A stretch of DNA of 64,000 bases, taken from contig QEVK01000018.1 of assembly GCA_003577315.1 (NCBI GenBank), positions 44,272-108,271 on the forward strand, in the 5' to 3' direction. The notes under the pieces are model-generated. The model ran no database searches. It saw nothing but the letters and a program-made list of their open reading frames with translations, and was not told the origin of the DNA. Source of the stretch: Hyphomicrobiales bacterium (GTDB lineage: Bacteria > Pseudomonadota > Alphaproteobacteria > Rhizobiales > Rhizobiaceae). Below, piece by piece: positions 26,372-34,940 of this stretch (position 1 is its first letter; every line of letters starts with the position of its first letter). The translations under genes were made by a program, and so were the position numbers.

Positions 26372-27630
26372 AAGTCCTCATCCTCGGCGGAGGGGTCATT
26401 GGCACGACCTCCGCCTACTATCTCGCCAAGGCCGGCCACGAGGTGACGGTGCTCGACCGCCAGCCGGGCCCGGCGCTGGAGACCAGCTACGCCAATGCCG
26501 GCGAGATCTCGCCCGGCTACTCTTCGCCCTGGGCCGGCCCGGGCGTGCCGGTGAAGGCGGTGAAGTGGCTGCTGATGCGGCACGGCCCGCTCGCCATCCG
26601 GCCTAGGATCGACCCCGCCATCTGGGTGTGGATGCTGAAGATGCTGCGCAACTGCACCTCGGCGCGCTACGCGGTGAACAAGGCGCGCATGGTGCCGATC
26701 GCCGAATACAGCCGCGACTGCCTGCGCGAATTGCGCGCCGAGACCGGCATCGCCTATGACGAGCGCGCCAGGGGCACGCTCCAGCTCTTCCGCACGCAAA
26801 AGCAGCTCGACGGCATCGGCGGCGACGTCGAGGTGCTGCGGAAGTTCGGCGTGCCGTTCGAGGTGCTGGACCGCGCCGGCTGCGCCGCGGCCGAGCCGGC
26901 GCTCGCCCGCGTCGGGGAAAAGTTCGTCGGCGGCCTGCGCCTGCCCGGCGACGAGACCGGCGACTGCCACATCTTCACCGGCAGGCTGGCCGGGATGGCC
27001 GCCGAGGGCAACAACCCCGTCGATTTCCGCTACGGCGTCACCGTCAGGGAAATCCTGAGCGACGGCCGCCGCGCCACCGGCGCGCGCACCGATGCCGGCA
27101 CCTTCGAGGCCGACGCCGTGGTGGTGGCGCTGGGCAGCTACTCGCCCTTCCTGCTCAGGCCGCTCGGCATCCGCATCCCCGTCCATCCGGTCAAGGGCTA
27201 TTCGATCACCGTGCCCGTCTCCGACGAGGCGGCGGCACCCGTCTCGACCGTCATGGACGAGACCTACAAGATCGCCATCACCCGGCTCGGCTCGCGCATC
27301 CGCGTCGGCGGCACCGCCGAGATCGCCGGCTACGACCTGTCGCTGCGGCCCTCGCGCCGCGATCCGCTGGTGCATTCGGTGACCGACCTGTTCCCCGGCG
27401 GCGGCCGCATGGCCGAGGCGACGTTCTGGTGCGGCCTGCGGCCGATGACGCCCGACGGCCCGCCGGTGATCGGCAAGACCCGCATCCAGGGCCTCTACCT
27501 CAACACCGGCCACGGCACGCTCGGCTGGACCATGGCCTGCGGCTCCGGCCGCCTGCTCGCCGACCTCGTCTCGGGCGGCAAGCCGGAGGTCGATCCCGCC
27601 GCCGTCTCCATCGAGCGCTACGCGGCCTGA
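26368..27630 (+). CDS. dadA: D-amino acid dehydrogenase (DadA-type flavoprotein)
   Basis: 420 residues from a GTG at 26368 that overlaps the preceding stop (GTGA). The FAD-binding start [21 protein letters not shown] is textbook, followed by [23 protein letters not shown], a DadA signature. [13 protein letters not shown] and [17 protein letters not shown] lie in the catalytic half, and [19 protein letters not shown] closes the FAD site. It oxidises D-amino acids to keto acids and passes electrons to the quinone pool at the membrane. No alanine racemase is adjacent. The coupling with a Rnk-like gene may mean stationary-phase control. Confidence 0.94.
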   Translation: MKVLILGGGVIGTTSAYYLAKAGHEVTVLDRQPGPALETSYANAGEISPGYSSPWAGPGVPVKAVKWLLMRHGPLAIRPRIDPAIWVWMLKMLRNCTSARYAVNKARMVPIAEYSRDCLRELRAETGIAYDERARGTLQLFRTQKQLDGIGGDVEVLRKFGVPFEVLDRAGCAAAEPALARVGEKFVGGLRLPGDETGDCHIFTGRLAGMAAEGNNPVDFRYGVTVREILSDGRRATGARTDAGTFEADAVVVALGSYSPFLLRPLGIRIPVHPVKGYSITVPVSDEAAAPVSTVMDETYKIAITRLGSRIRVGGTAEIAGYDLSLRPSRRDPLVHSVTDLFPGGGRMAEATFWCGLRPMTPDGPPVIGKTRIQGLYLNTGHGTLGWTMACGSGRLLADLVSGGKPEVDPAAVSIERYAA

Positions 27631-27985
27631 CGGCAGCCCCCGGCCGCGCCCCATGCGGCCGGGAGGCCCCGCCCGAAACGCCGGCAAGGCGCCCCCGCCC
27701 CGGCCGCTCGTGCGCCCGCCGGGACGCCCGCCCGACACGCCCCATCCAGAACGCCTCGCCCCGCAGCGCCTCACCCCGCAGCGCCTCGTATCGCGGCGGG
27801 CTCCGGCGCCTTGCGCGAGCAGGTACCCCGCACAGTCGCGCGCCTCGCGTCCGGCGGCGTCTCCCGACCGGCCGGCGCGCCGTCATCCGTGGGCATCCCC
27901 GCTGCCGCGCGCCGTTCCGCAACGTCGCTTGACATCAAAACAAAATGAGAACATTATGCAAACATAACAAATACGGAGATCGCAA
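27631..27985. other. Intergenic region before the 28-residue miniprotein
   Basis: The first 280 bases are extremely GC-rich and hold no convincing gene. A 15-base tandem repeat, CGCCTCGCCCCGCAG at 27752-27766 and a one-mismatch copy at 27767-27781, continues for about nine more bases. The last 60 bases switch sharply to AT-rich sequence with a consensus-like promoter. Confidence 0.7.
27929..27957 (+). promoter_or_regulatory. Sigma-70-type promoter for the 28-residue miniprotein
   Basis: TTGACA at 27929-27934 is a perfect -35 box; after 17 bases comes CATTAT at 27952-27957, four of six matches to TATAAT. It lies 28 bases before the small gene's ATG in an AT-rich stretch that stands out from its surroundings. 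Confidence 0.65.
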
Positions 27986-28072
27986 ATGGCCGAGTTTGTT
28001 CAGGATGTCGTCTCGCTCGTCTCCATGAGCGCCTTCATCACCGCCATGGCCCTGCTCATCGGGGCGATGTAG
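27986..28072 (+). CDS. 28-residue hydrophobic miniprotein, function unknown
   Basis: A complete small reading frame of 28 residues starts at ATG 27986, eight bases after GGAG. It encodes a single likely membrane span ([19 protein letters not shown]) after a short acidic N-terminus (MAEFVQDVV). A consensus promoter lies just upstream. The 3' end overlaps the convergent lipB gene by 17 bases. The combination of promoter, ribosome binding site and coherent hydrophobic content makes it likely to be real. I do not recognise the family. Confidence 0.6.
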   Translation: MAEFVQDVVSLVSMSAFITAMALLIGAM

Positions 28073-28817
28073 CCTGCCCGTCCGGGTCGGCCATCGATCC
28101 GGCGTCATCGGCGGTCGGGCCGAACACTTCCCTGAACGCGGCCTTGAGGGCGATGTCGTAGTCGGCCATCGTCACCGGCAGGCCGAGATCGACCAGGCTG
28201 GTGACGCCGTAGCCGGCGATGCCGCACGGCACGATGCCGCCGAAATGGCCGAGGTCGGGGTCGACATTGACGGCGACGCCGTGGAAGCTCACCCACCGGC
28301 GCAGCCGGATGCCGATGGCGGCGATCTTGTCCTCGGCCGGGCGGCCGTCGGGCAGCGGCGGCCGGTCCGGCCGCACCACCCAGACGCCGACGCGGTCCTC
28401 GCGCCGCTCGCCCCTGACGTTGAAGCGCGCGAGCGAGCCGATCACCCAGGCCTCGAGCGCCGCGACGAAGGCGCGCACGTCCTCGCGTCGCCGCCTGAGG
28501 TCGAGCATCACATAGGCCACGCGCTGGCCCGGCCCGTGATAGGTGTATTCGCCGCCCCTGCCGGCGTCGAACACGGGGAAGCGGTCGGGCTGGAGCAGGT
28601 CCTTGCGGTCGGCGCTGGTGCCGGCGGTGTAGAGCGGCGGATGCTCCACCAGCCACACCAGCTCCGGCGCGCCCTCGTTGCGGATGGCGGCGGCCCGCGC
28701 CTCCATCGCGACGAGCGCTCCGGCATAGCCGGTCAGGCCCGGCTCGATCCGCCACTCGACCGGCGGGCCATCGGTGACGGGCAGGAAGGTGGCGTCGATC
28801 CGGTCGCGTTCGGTCAT
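28056..28817 (-). CDS. lipB: Octanoyltransferase LipB
   Basis: 253 residues. Family motifs: [40 protein letters not shown], the lysine in [17 protein letters not shown], and the active-site cysteine in [14 protein letters not shown]. The enzyme moves octanoate from acyl carrier protein to lipoyl domains, the first step of lipoate synthesis. No lipA is in the window. The gene converges on the 28-residue miniprotein, with a 17-base overlap, and points away from tRNA-Leu. Confidence 0.95.
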   Translation of the reverse strand: MTERDRIDATFLPVTDGPPVEWRIEPGLTGYAGALVAMEARAAAIRNEGAPELVWLVEHPPLYTAGTSADRKDLLQPDRFPVFDAGRGGEYTYHGPGQRVAYVMLDLRRRREDVRAFVAALEAWVIGSLARFNVRGERREDRVGVWVVRPDRPPLPDGRPAEDKIAAIGIRLRRWVSFHGVAVNVDPDLGHFGGIVPCGIAGYGVTSLVDLGLPVTMADYDIALKAAFREVFGPTADDAGSMADPDGQATSPR

Positions 28818-28996
28818 GTCGGTCCTGTTGCGGCGGCGGTTGCGCTGGTCGTTTCACGGGCCGTTCCGTGGGCCGTTTCCGGTATGACGCCTCGCGCCGC
28901 AAAGGTCCAGTTGCCGGCCCGGCGGACAGGCGCGCAATTGTGCGCAAATCGGCGCCTGCGCCCTTGTGCCCGGCAAGCCGATTTGCTACATGCGCC

Positions 28997-29016
28997 GGGC
29001 CGGCTCGAGCCGGCCC
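28997..29016. repeat. 20-bp perfect palindrome just upstream of tRNA-Leu
   Basis: GGGCCGGCTCGAGCCGGCCC is a perfect palindrome with ten-base arms and is followed by TTTCG. It ends 11 bases before the tRNA. It could be a terminator or cruciform, or an operator. I cannot decide. Confidence 0.6.
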
Positions 29017-29027
29017 TTTCGTGACGT

Positions 29028-29109
29028 GCGGTCGTGGCGGAATTGGTAGACGCGCAGCGTTGAGGTCGCTGTGGGGCAACCCGTGGAAGTTCGAGTCTTC
29101 TCGACCGCG
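29028..29109 (+). tRNA. tRNA-Leu(GAG)
   Basis: The acceptor stem GCGGTCG (29028-29034) pairs fully with CGACCGC (29102-29108). The D arm GGCGGAATTGGTAGACGC is typical of Leu tRNAs, the anticodon stem CAGCG/CGCTG encloses TTGAGGT with anticodon GAG, and a long variable arm (GTGGGGCAACCCGT) and T arm (GTTCGAGTC) follow. The base after the stem is G, not the A73 that leucyl-tRNA synthetase normally needs, and CCA is not encoded. A decayed integrase lies just downstream. The tRNA may be functional with a G73, or a relic altered by integration. Confidence 0.85.
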
Positions 29110-29855
29110 AGATGCCTTTCGGTTCATATAGTTATTTCATTTCAGGAGCTTGCGGTCGCCCACCCGCTACAAGGGGCGCTGCAAACGGCTGTCACGAGCA
29201 CTGGCTTGAGACGAGCCGGGAACGGTGACTGGTTCTCCCGGAAGGCAATTCCCCATGACGTGCGAGACGCCTGCCAGAGCGCCTCCGGTGTTCGCCGTGA
29301 GGAACGCTTCCGAATGTCCGCAGACAAGCCTCCCGGCGAGGCGAAGGCGGCCTTCGCCGCATGGCTGGCGGACAGAGAAAGCCGCATCGGCGCGCTTCGT
29401 GCGGCGGCCACGGGGAAGGCGCCGGAGCTCTCGCACCGTCAACTCCACGATCTTGTCCACGATCTTGCGGGCCGCTGGTATGACTGGTTCGTCCGTCACC
29501 ACCTTGCGGTCGAGCAGGCCCGCGCCCCGGATGCCGTGGGTGCCCTCATGGTTGGGCTTGAGCCGGTTGTCGCGGTGAAGGAAGCCGCTCGACCGGATGT
29601 TCGCGGGTGCATGGCAGCCTTGAACTTGCGGCGCTTCTGTCCGGCGGTGTCGGGAACCCGCCGTCTCCGGCACGAGTCCTTTCCTCCATATCTGCCGGGA
29701 CTGGTCTCAACCGTTTCTCCGGCCGGGCACCCCGAGCGGAACCGCAGGAAAGCCGGTTTCGGAGGACCGGCGGACGCCGGCTCCGCGGCGCGGCCATCGG
29801 CCGCGCCAACGACGCCACACTGGCCGCCTGAAGGGGCGGCGCGACCCCGGCCGCC
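29110..29855. other. Gene-poor spacer holding an integrase relic
   Basis: 746 bases between tRNA-Leu and livF. The part next to the tRNA is AT-richer than the genome. The middle holds an integrase N-terminal relic (29206-29503). The rest has open frames without recognisable protein features. A perfect stem-loop GGCGCGGCC-ATC-GGCCGCGCC at 29787-29807 lies 49 bases beyond the livF stop and may stabilise or end that transcript, though no T run follows. Confidence 0.6.
29206..29503 (+). pseudogene. Remnant of a tyrosine recombinase (phage-type integrase), N-terminal part
   Basis: One frame through this segment reads like the N-terminal arm-binding and core-binding part of tyrosine integrases: LRRAGNGDWFSRKAIPHDVR, then REERFRM, PPGEAKAAFAAWLADRESRI and DLAGRWYDWFVRHH. 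About 100 residues are recognisable; no catalytic domain with the R-H-R-Y residues follows, and the frame before it runs out of the tRNA without a proper start. Its place within 100 bases of the tRNA-Leu 3' end is where an integrating element's integrase would lie. I infer the scar of an old genomic island. Confidence 0.6.
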
Positions 29856-30569
29856 TCAGGCTCCGCCCATGTAGATGTCCATGATCTGACGGTCGTCGCG
29901 CACGTCCTGCGGGCTGCCCTCGAAGCGCTTCTCGCCGGCGGCGAGGATGTAGAGCTTGTCGGCGATGGGCATGGCCTCGCGGATGTTCTGCTCGACCATC
30001 AGGATGCCGATGCCCTGCTCGGTGAGCGTGGTGATGCGCTCCAGCGTCTCGTTGACCATGGCCGGCGACAGGCCGGCCGAGGGCTCGTCGAGCAGGATGA
30101 AGCGCGGCTGCGAGACCAGCGCGCGCGCCAGCGACAGCATGGCCTGCTCGCCGCCGGACAGCGACCCGGCCGCCGTGCGGCGGCGGCGCGCCAGCGACGG
30201 GTACTGGTCGATCAGCGCCTCGATGCGCCGCTCCACGAGCCGCCTGTCGGGGATGGCGTAGCCGCCCATGCGCAGGTTCTCCATCACCGTCAGGCGCGGG
30301 AACACGCCGCCGCCCTGCGGCATCAGCACCAGCCCGTGCCGGACCACCTCGTGGACGGGAAGGTTGCTGAGCGTGACGTCGCCCAGACGGGTCGCGCCGC
30401 TCCACACCGGCAGCGCGCCGGCGATGGCCTTGAGCAGGGTGGACTTGCCGCAGCCGTTCGGCCCGAAGATGCAGGTGATGCGGCCGGTCTCGGCGGTCAG
30501 CGACACGCCGCGCACGATCTCCTGCTTGCCGTAGCCGGTGACGACGTTTTCGGCGACGAGCGCGGTCAT
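29856..30569 (-). CDS. livF: LIV-type ABC transporter ATPase, LivF-like
   Basis: 237 residues from an ATG at 30569 that overlaps the livG stop by four bases. Walker A FGPNGCGKST, signature GSLSGGEQAMLSLARAL, Walker B FILLDEPSAGLSP and the H-loop replaced by VEQN (MVEQNIREAM), as usual in LivF. It energises the LivHM permease in the branched-chain amino acid-type (HAAT) family. It is the last gene of livK-livH-livM-livG-livF on the minus strand. Confidence 0.93.
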   Translation of the reverse strand: MTALVAENVVTGYGKQEIVRGVSLTAETGRITCIFGPNGCGKSTLLKAIAGALPVWSGATRLGDVTLSNLPVHEVVRHGLVLMPQGGGVFPRLTVMENLRMGGYAIPDRRLVERRIEALIDQYPSLARRRRTAAGSLSGGEQAMLSLARALVSQPRFILLDEPSAGLSPAMVNETLERITTLTEQGIGILMVEQNIREAMPIADKLYILAAGEKRFEGSPQDVRDDRQIMDIYMGGA

Positions 30570-31324
30570 TGCGGCCGCCCCAGATAGCTCTGCATGACTT
30601 CGGAATCGCGCACGATGTCCTCGAAGCGGCCGCTCGTCACCACCCTTCCCGAATCCATGACGATGATGCGGTCGCACACGTTGCGCACCATCTCCATGTC
30701 GTGCTCGATGATGAGGAAGGACACGCCGCGCTCGCGCAGCCCGGCGATCGCCTCGAGGATGATCTTGCGGATGTTGGGGTGGACGCCCGCCGTCACCTCG
30801 TCGAGCAGGATGAGCGCGGCCTGCCGCATGACGGCGCGGCCGAACTCCAGCAGCTTCTGCTGGCCGCCCGACAGGTCGGAGGCGCGGTTGTCGGCGACAT
30901 GCTCCAGCCTGAGCAGCGCCAGCGTCTCGGCCGCGCGCTCGCGCGCGCCCGCCCAGTGACCCTCGGCGGCGGCGGCGAGCAGGTTCTCCGTCACCGTCAT
31001 GTTGTCGAACAGGGCCGGGATCTGGAAGGTGCGCGCAAGGCCCAGCCGCGCCACCTTGTAGGCGCTTTGGCCGGCGATGTCGCGGCCGTCGAAGCGGACC
31101 TCCCCCTTGTCGGGCGTGACGGTTCCCGACACGAGGCTGAACAGCGTCGACTTGCCGGAGCCGTTGGGGCCGATCAGGCCGGCGATCTCGCGCCGCCCGA
31201 CCTCCAGGTCGACGCCGTTGGCGGCCTTGATGCCGCCGAAATGCTTGTGGAGGCCGCGCACGACGAGGATGGGATCGGTCGCCGCCGCCGGTTGGAGCGC
31301 CTGTGGTCGGGTCGCGGCGCTCAA
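30566..31324 (-). CDS. livG: LIV-type ABC transporter ATPase, LivG-like
   Basis: 252 residues from a TTG at 31324 whose last two bases are shared with the livM stop (TTGA overlap). Walker A IGPNGSGKST, signature SDLSGGQQKLLEFGRAVM, Walker B LILLDEVTAGVHP and the H-loop in IIEHDMEMV are complete. LivG pairs with LivF as the ATPase heterodimer. An N-terminal run of Ala/Gln/Pro residues before ILVVRGLHKHF is less conserved. Confidence 0.92.
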   Translation of the reverse strand: MSAATRPQALQPAAATDPILVVRGLHKHFGGIKAANGVDLEVGRREIAGLIGPNGSGKSTLFSLVSGTVTPDKGEVRFDGRDIAGQSAYKVARLGLARTFQIPALFDNMTVTENLLAAAAEGHWAGARERAAETLALLRLEHVADNRASDLSGGQQKLLEFGRAVMRQAALILLDEVTAGVHPNIRKIILEAIAGLRERGVSFLIIEHDMEMVRNVCDRIIVMDSGRVVTSGRFEDIVRDSEVMQSYLGRPQ

Positions 31325-32319
31325 TTGCGATCTCCCCCGCCGGCCCGCGCCAGCTTCTCCACCGTCTTGTCGAGCACCGTGGCGCCGCCGCGGCGCCTGG
31401 CGAACAGGCCGGCGATGCCGTTGGGCAAAAACAGCACCACCAGCACGATGGCTGCGCCGAGGATGGCGATGTAGAAGGCGGTGTCGCCCCAGTACATCCA
31501 TATCAGGCGGTTGACCACGAACAGCGCCACGCCGCCGATGGCCGGCCCCCACAGCGTGCCGAGCCCGCCCAGCAGCACCATCACCACCATCTGGTCGGTG
31601 ATGTCGCCGCCGAACACGCTCCTGGGATTGATGAAGGTGACCCAGTAGGCGAAGATCGCGCCGAACACGGAAGCGGTGATCGCGCTCAGCACGAAGGTCT
31701 GAAGCTTGACCAGCGCGGTGTTGATGCCCATCGCCTCGGCGGCGGGCTCGTGGTCGCGCAGCGCCTTGACCTTCAGCCCGAAGCGCGAACGCTCGAACAG
31801 CGCCCAGGTGGCGAGATAGGTCAGCACCGCCGCCGCCAGCATGGCGAAGTAGAAGAAGCGCTCGTTGAGGAAGGGCGGCAGGCTGAGCCCGCCGATGCCG
31901 CCGGTGAAATCCATGACGGTGGCGAACTGGATCAGCACCTCCGCGAAGGCCCAGGTGGCGATGGCGAAATAGGCGCCGCGCAGCCTGAGCGTCGGCGCGC
32001 CGATGACGACGGCGCAGGCGGCCGTCACCGCGATGCCGGCAAGCACGGTGACGGTGAACGGCAGGCCGAGCGGATCGGCCATCAGCAGCGCCGTGGCATA
32101 GGCGCCGAGGCCGAAGAATGCCGAATGACCGAAATTGATGTAGCCGGCATAGCCGCCCAGCATGTTCCACGAGCAGGCCAGCCCCGCCCACATCAGCGCG
32201 CCGGTGGCGATGCGCAGCCAGTAATTGTTGACCAGCAGCGGCAAAAGGACCAGCACGACGAGGAGCGCGCCGAGGAGCAGGAGGCCGAGCCAGCGCGATT
32301 TCATGGGTTGCACCGCCAT
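31321..32319 (-). CDS. livM: LIV-type ABC transporter permease, LivM-like
   Basis: 332 residues with about ten hydrophobic segments. LivM signatures are LACSWNMLGGYAGYINFGHSAFFGLGAYA, the RLRGAYFAIATWAFAEVL cytoplasmic loop, and GGLGTLWGPAIGG near the C-terminus. I place the start at the ATG at 32319, one base after the livH stop. A longer frame upstream would overlap livH without reason. The C-terminal RRRGGATVLDKTVEKL tail is cytoplasmic. Confidence 0.92.
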   Translation of the reverse strand: MAVQPMKSRWLGLLLLGALLVVLVLLPLLVNNYWLRIATGALMWAGLACSWNMLGGYAGYINFGHSAFFGLGAYATALLMADPLGLPFTVTVLAGIAVTAACAVVIGAPTLRLRGAYFAIATWAFAEVLIQFATVMDFTGGIGGLSLPPFLNERFFYFAMLAAAVLTYLATWALFERSRFGLKVKALRDHEPAAEAMGINTALVKLQTFVLSAITASVFGAIFAYWVTFINPRSVFGGDITDQMVVMVLLGGLGTLWGPAIGGVALFVVNRLIWMYWGDTAFYIAILGAAIVLVVLFLPNGIAGLFARRRGGATVLDKTVEKLARAGGGDRN

Positions 32320-32320
32320 G

Positions 32321-33193
32321 TCAGAGGCCCCGCCGCAGGATCCCGCGCGGGGAGACCAGGAGAACCAGGAACAGGGTGCTGAAGATGGCCAGCAGCGAAT
32401 AGCTCGAGCCGACATAGGTGGCGACATAGGCCTCGATGACGCCGAGCAGCAGCGCCGCCACCAGCGCGCCCCCGACCGAGCCGAGCCCGGCCAGCACGGC
32501 GACGAAGAAGGCGAACAGCGTGTAGCGCAGCCCGGATTCGGGGTTGACCGAGTAGATCGCGCCCATCAGCACGCCCGCCATGGCGGTGATGCCGGCATAG
32601 AGGCCGTAGACGTTGGCGCTCAGGCGCCGGATGTTGACGCCCATCAGCGCGGCATTGTGCCGGTTCTCGGCCGTGGCGCGGATGGCGAGGCCGTAGCGGG
32701 TCCGGTAGAGGAAAATGAAGAGCCCGCCCGCGATGGCGACGGCGAACAGCGCCGCCGCGACGCGGATCAACGGCACCGTGACCGGGCCGACCATCAGGCT
32801 CTCGCCGCTCAGCGCCGTCGTCACGTTGCGGGTGTTGAACCCCCAGGCGGTGAGCATGCCGCCGCGCAGCAGGGTGAACAGGCCGAAGGTGAGCGCCAGC
32901 GCCATCAATTCCGGCCGCGCGGTGCGGCTGTTGCGGACATTGTAGAGGATCGGCCCGATCAGGTAGCCGACGGCGCCGAACAGGACGAAGGCCACAGGTA
33001 TCGCCACGAAGCCGTCGAGGCCGAAGGCGGCGACCATGTAGTAGCCGAGATAGCCGCCCAGCACGACCCAGCCGCCCACCGCGAAGTCGATGACGTGCAG
33101 CACGCCGAAGGTGAGCTGGAAGGCGATGGTGAAGGTGGCGATGACGCCGCCGATCAGCAGTCCGTTGAGCAGGGTCTGGAGAAACAGGTCCAA
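32321..33193 (-). CDS. livH: LIV-type ABC transporter permease, LivH-like
   Basis: About 290 residues with eight or so membrane spans. LivH features include FTIAFQLTFGVLHVIDFAVGGWVVLGGYLGYY, the cytoplasmic YRTRYGLAIRATAENRHNAALMGVN loop with its EAA-like motif, and AGLGSVGGALVAALLLGVIEA. I chose the TTG at 33193, where the first membrane helix begins; the frame stays open to 33274, and no strong ribosome binding site decides. The gap from livK is about 120 bases. Confidence 0.88.
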   Translation of the reverse strand: MDLFLQTLLNGLLIGGVIATFTIAFQLTFGVLHVIDFAVGGWVVLGGYLGYYMVAAFGLDGFVAIPVAFVLFGAVGYLIGPILYNVRNSRTARPELMALALTFGLFTLLRGGMLTAWGFNTRNVTTALSGESLMVGPVTVPLIRVAAALFAVAIAGGLFIFLYRTRYGLAIRATAENRHNAALMGVNIRRLSANVYGLYAGITAMAGVLMGAIYSVNPESGLRYTLFAFFVAVLAGLGSVGGALVAALLLGVIEAYVATYVGSSYSLLAIFSTLFLVLLVSPRGILRRGL

Positions 33194-33316
33194 TGCGAAA
33201 CCATCCGTCTGTCGGGTTGGCGGAAGAGTCTGCTTCAGGCTGTGCGCGGCGCCTGGCCCTCCGCCGCGCTGCAAGGCGGGCAGCGCGCGAACGGTTCGCG
33301 CGCTGCCTTCGGGCGG

Positions 33317-34588
33317 CTACTTCCAGGCCGGCAGGGGATAGGTGAAGGGCGCGGCGGCAGCCTCCTGCGGCCCCACCGCCACCGTCTTGCCGCCCTGAAT
33401 CTGGATCAGCACGGGCACGGGCTGGATGTTGTCGTGGTAGTGGTTGCCCTCCTTCTCGAACTTGATCGGCCCGTAGAAGGTCTGGATGTCGGTCTCGGCG
33501 ATGGCGTCCTTCAGCGCCACGCGGTCCTCGGCCGTCAGCGCCGGCTTCTTACCCAGCCGCTTGAGCGCGTCGCCGAGCACGAGGCCGCTGGCGGCGCAGC
33601 CGGCCTCCGTGTAGTCCGGCTCCTGGCCGGATTTCTTCTGCGCCAGCGCGGCGAAGTCCTGGGCGGTTCCGAACACGTCGTCGCTGTAGGGCACGGTCGG
33701 CAGCCATACGGCGACGCCCGTGGTGCCGTCGGCGTCGGCGCCCAGCGCCTCGGCGAAGGCCGGGTTGGTGACGCCGTAGTGCATGATGAGCGCCTTCGGC
33801 CGGAAATTCAGCGACTTCGACGTCTTCACCACATTGATCAGCGGCTCCTCGTGGCCGCCGACGGCGACGATGTCGGGGTTGAGCGCGGCGATCTTCGAGA
33901 TGACCGGGGTCAGGTCGCCCTCCGGCGGCACCAGCTCGTAGGCGACCAGCTCGAGGCCGGCGGCCGCGACGCCGTCGCGGAAGCCCTCGCCCGTCTCCTT
34001 CGAGAACGGCTCGTTGACGCCGATCACCGCGACGGTCCTAGCCGCCGGGTTGGACAGCTTGGCCAGCACGCCCAGCGACAGGCCCGAGGTGGTGTCGACG
34101 GCCGGGATGACGCCGAAATTGAACTCGGGCCTGGCCTTCCAGACGTTCGGCGACTCGGCGGAGCCGGAGATCATCGGCACCTGGTATTTCTGGCAGATCG
34201 GCTGCACGGCGATGGTCGAGCCGCTGGTGTAGGGGCCGAACAGCACGTCGACCTCGTTCTGCACGATCAGCCGCTCGGCGGCGTCGGCGCCGGTGGCAGG
34301 GTTGCTCTGGTCGTCGCCGTAGAACATCTCGACCTTGAAGCGCTCGCCGGCCACCTCGACGCCGCCCTGCTCGTTGACGGTGTCGGCCCAGATGTCATAG
34401 CCGCGCTTGGTCAGGTTGCCGCCGAGGATGTTCTCGCCCGACAGCGAGGTGATGACGCCGGCCTTGAAGGTCGCGGCCTGCGCCCGCGCGGTGCGCACGA
34501 AGGGCATGCCGAGCGCGCCCGCGGTGACGGCGACGGCGCTGCCGCCCAGGAATCTGCGACGCGAGAAAGAACGATATGTCGGAGCCAT
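33317..34588 (-). CDS. livK: LIV-type ABC transporter periplasmic binding protein
   Basis: 423 residues with a Tat-like signal (SRRRFLGGSAVAV) and cleavage near ARAQA. The type I periplasmic-binding fold is shown by KAGVITSLSGENILGG, the RLIVQNEVDVLFGPYTSGST segment, VAVIGVNEPFS and DIVAVGGHEEPLINVV. These proteins bind branched-chain amino acids, amides, urea or related compounds. Substrate is not decided. The adjacent dimethylglycine dehydrogenase-like gene suggests a methylated glycine or betaine-derived substrate, but this is inference from position only. Confidence 0.9.
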   Translation of the reverse strand: MAPTYRSFSRRRFLGGSAVAVTAGALGMPFVRTARAQAATFKAGVITSLSGENILGGNLTKRGYDIWADTVNEQGGVEVAGERFKVEMFYGDDQSNPATGADAAERLIVQNEVDVLFGPYTSGSTIAVQPICQKYQVPMISGSAESPNVWKARPEFNFGVIPAVDTTSGLSLGVLAKLSNPAARTVAVIGVNEPFSKETGEGFRDGVAAAGLELVAYELVPPEGDLTPVISKIAALNPDIVAVGGHEEPLINVVKTSKSLNFRPKALIMHYGVTNPAFAEALGADADGTTGVAVWLPTVPYSDDVFGTAQDFAALAQKKSGQEPDYTEAGCAASGLVLGDALKRLGKKPALTAEDRVALKDAIAETDIQTFYGPIKFEKEGNHYHDNIQPVPVLIQIQGGKTVAVGPQEAAAAPFTYPLPAWK

Positions 34589-34940
34589 CCTGCAATTCCT
34601 CCCTTGCGTGTCATGGCTGTGACGCCATGATCTTCCAGCTCATCATACGACCATACGTGCCTTGCGCGGACAAGCGCCACCCTCTGGCGGTCGGGCGGCT
34701 CCCCGCGCGGAATGGCGCATTTCCGAACGATGCCCTCCTCGACATCCATGCCATCCGCATTCGGCCATTCGCAGGCCAGCCTATTGTGCCGCAAAATTCA
34801 TATCAATGAAAAAATTCGCCGCAGAGACAAAACGATACGGCATGCAGGCCATGCCATGCAGTTTCATTCCCGTTGACCCTGTCGATGTCTTCAATATTAT
34901 GAAAATTCTGGCGATGATTTTCATGGAGACCGCACAAGCC
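34589..34940. other. Divergent intergenic region between livK and the flavoprotein gene
   Basis: About 350 bases separate the two divergent starts. The region is AT-richer than its surroundings from 34790 on. An in-frame ATG at 34806 could extend the flavoprotein, but it lacks a ribosome binding site. The promoters of both transcription units, and probably the operator for the XRE-cupin regulator encoded downstream, should lie here. I cannot point to a clear site. Confidence 0.5.

Noticed and set aside
29167..29673. Minus-strand open frame of 168 codons opposite the integrase relic
   Set aside because: It has no recognisable features, and the plus-strand frame carries clear integrase similarity.
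34806..34940. N-terminal extension of the flavoprotein from ATG 34806
   Set aside because: No ribosome binding site is visible, and the added 45 residues are not part of the FAD-binding family.
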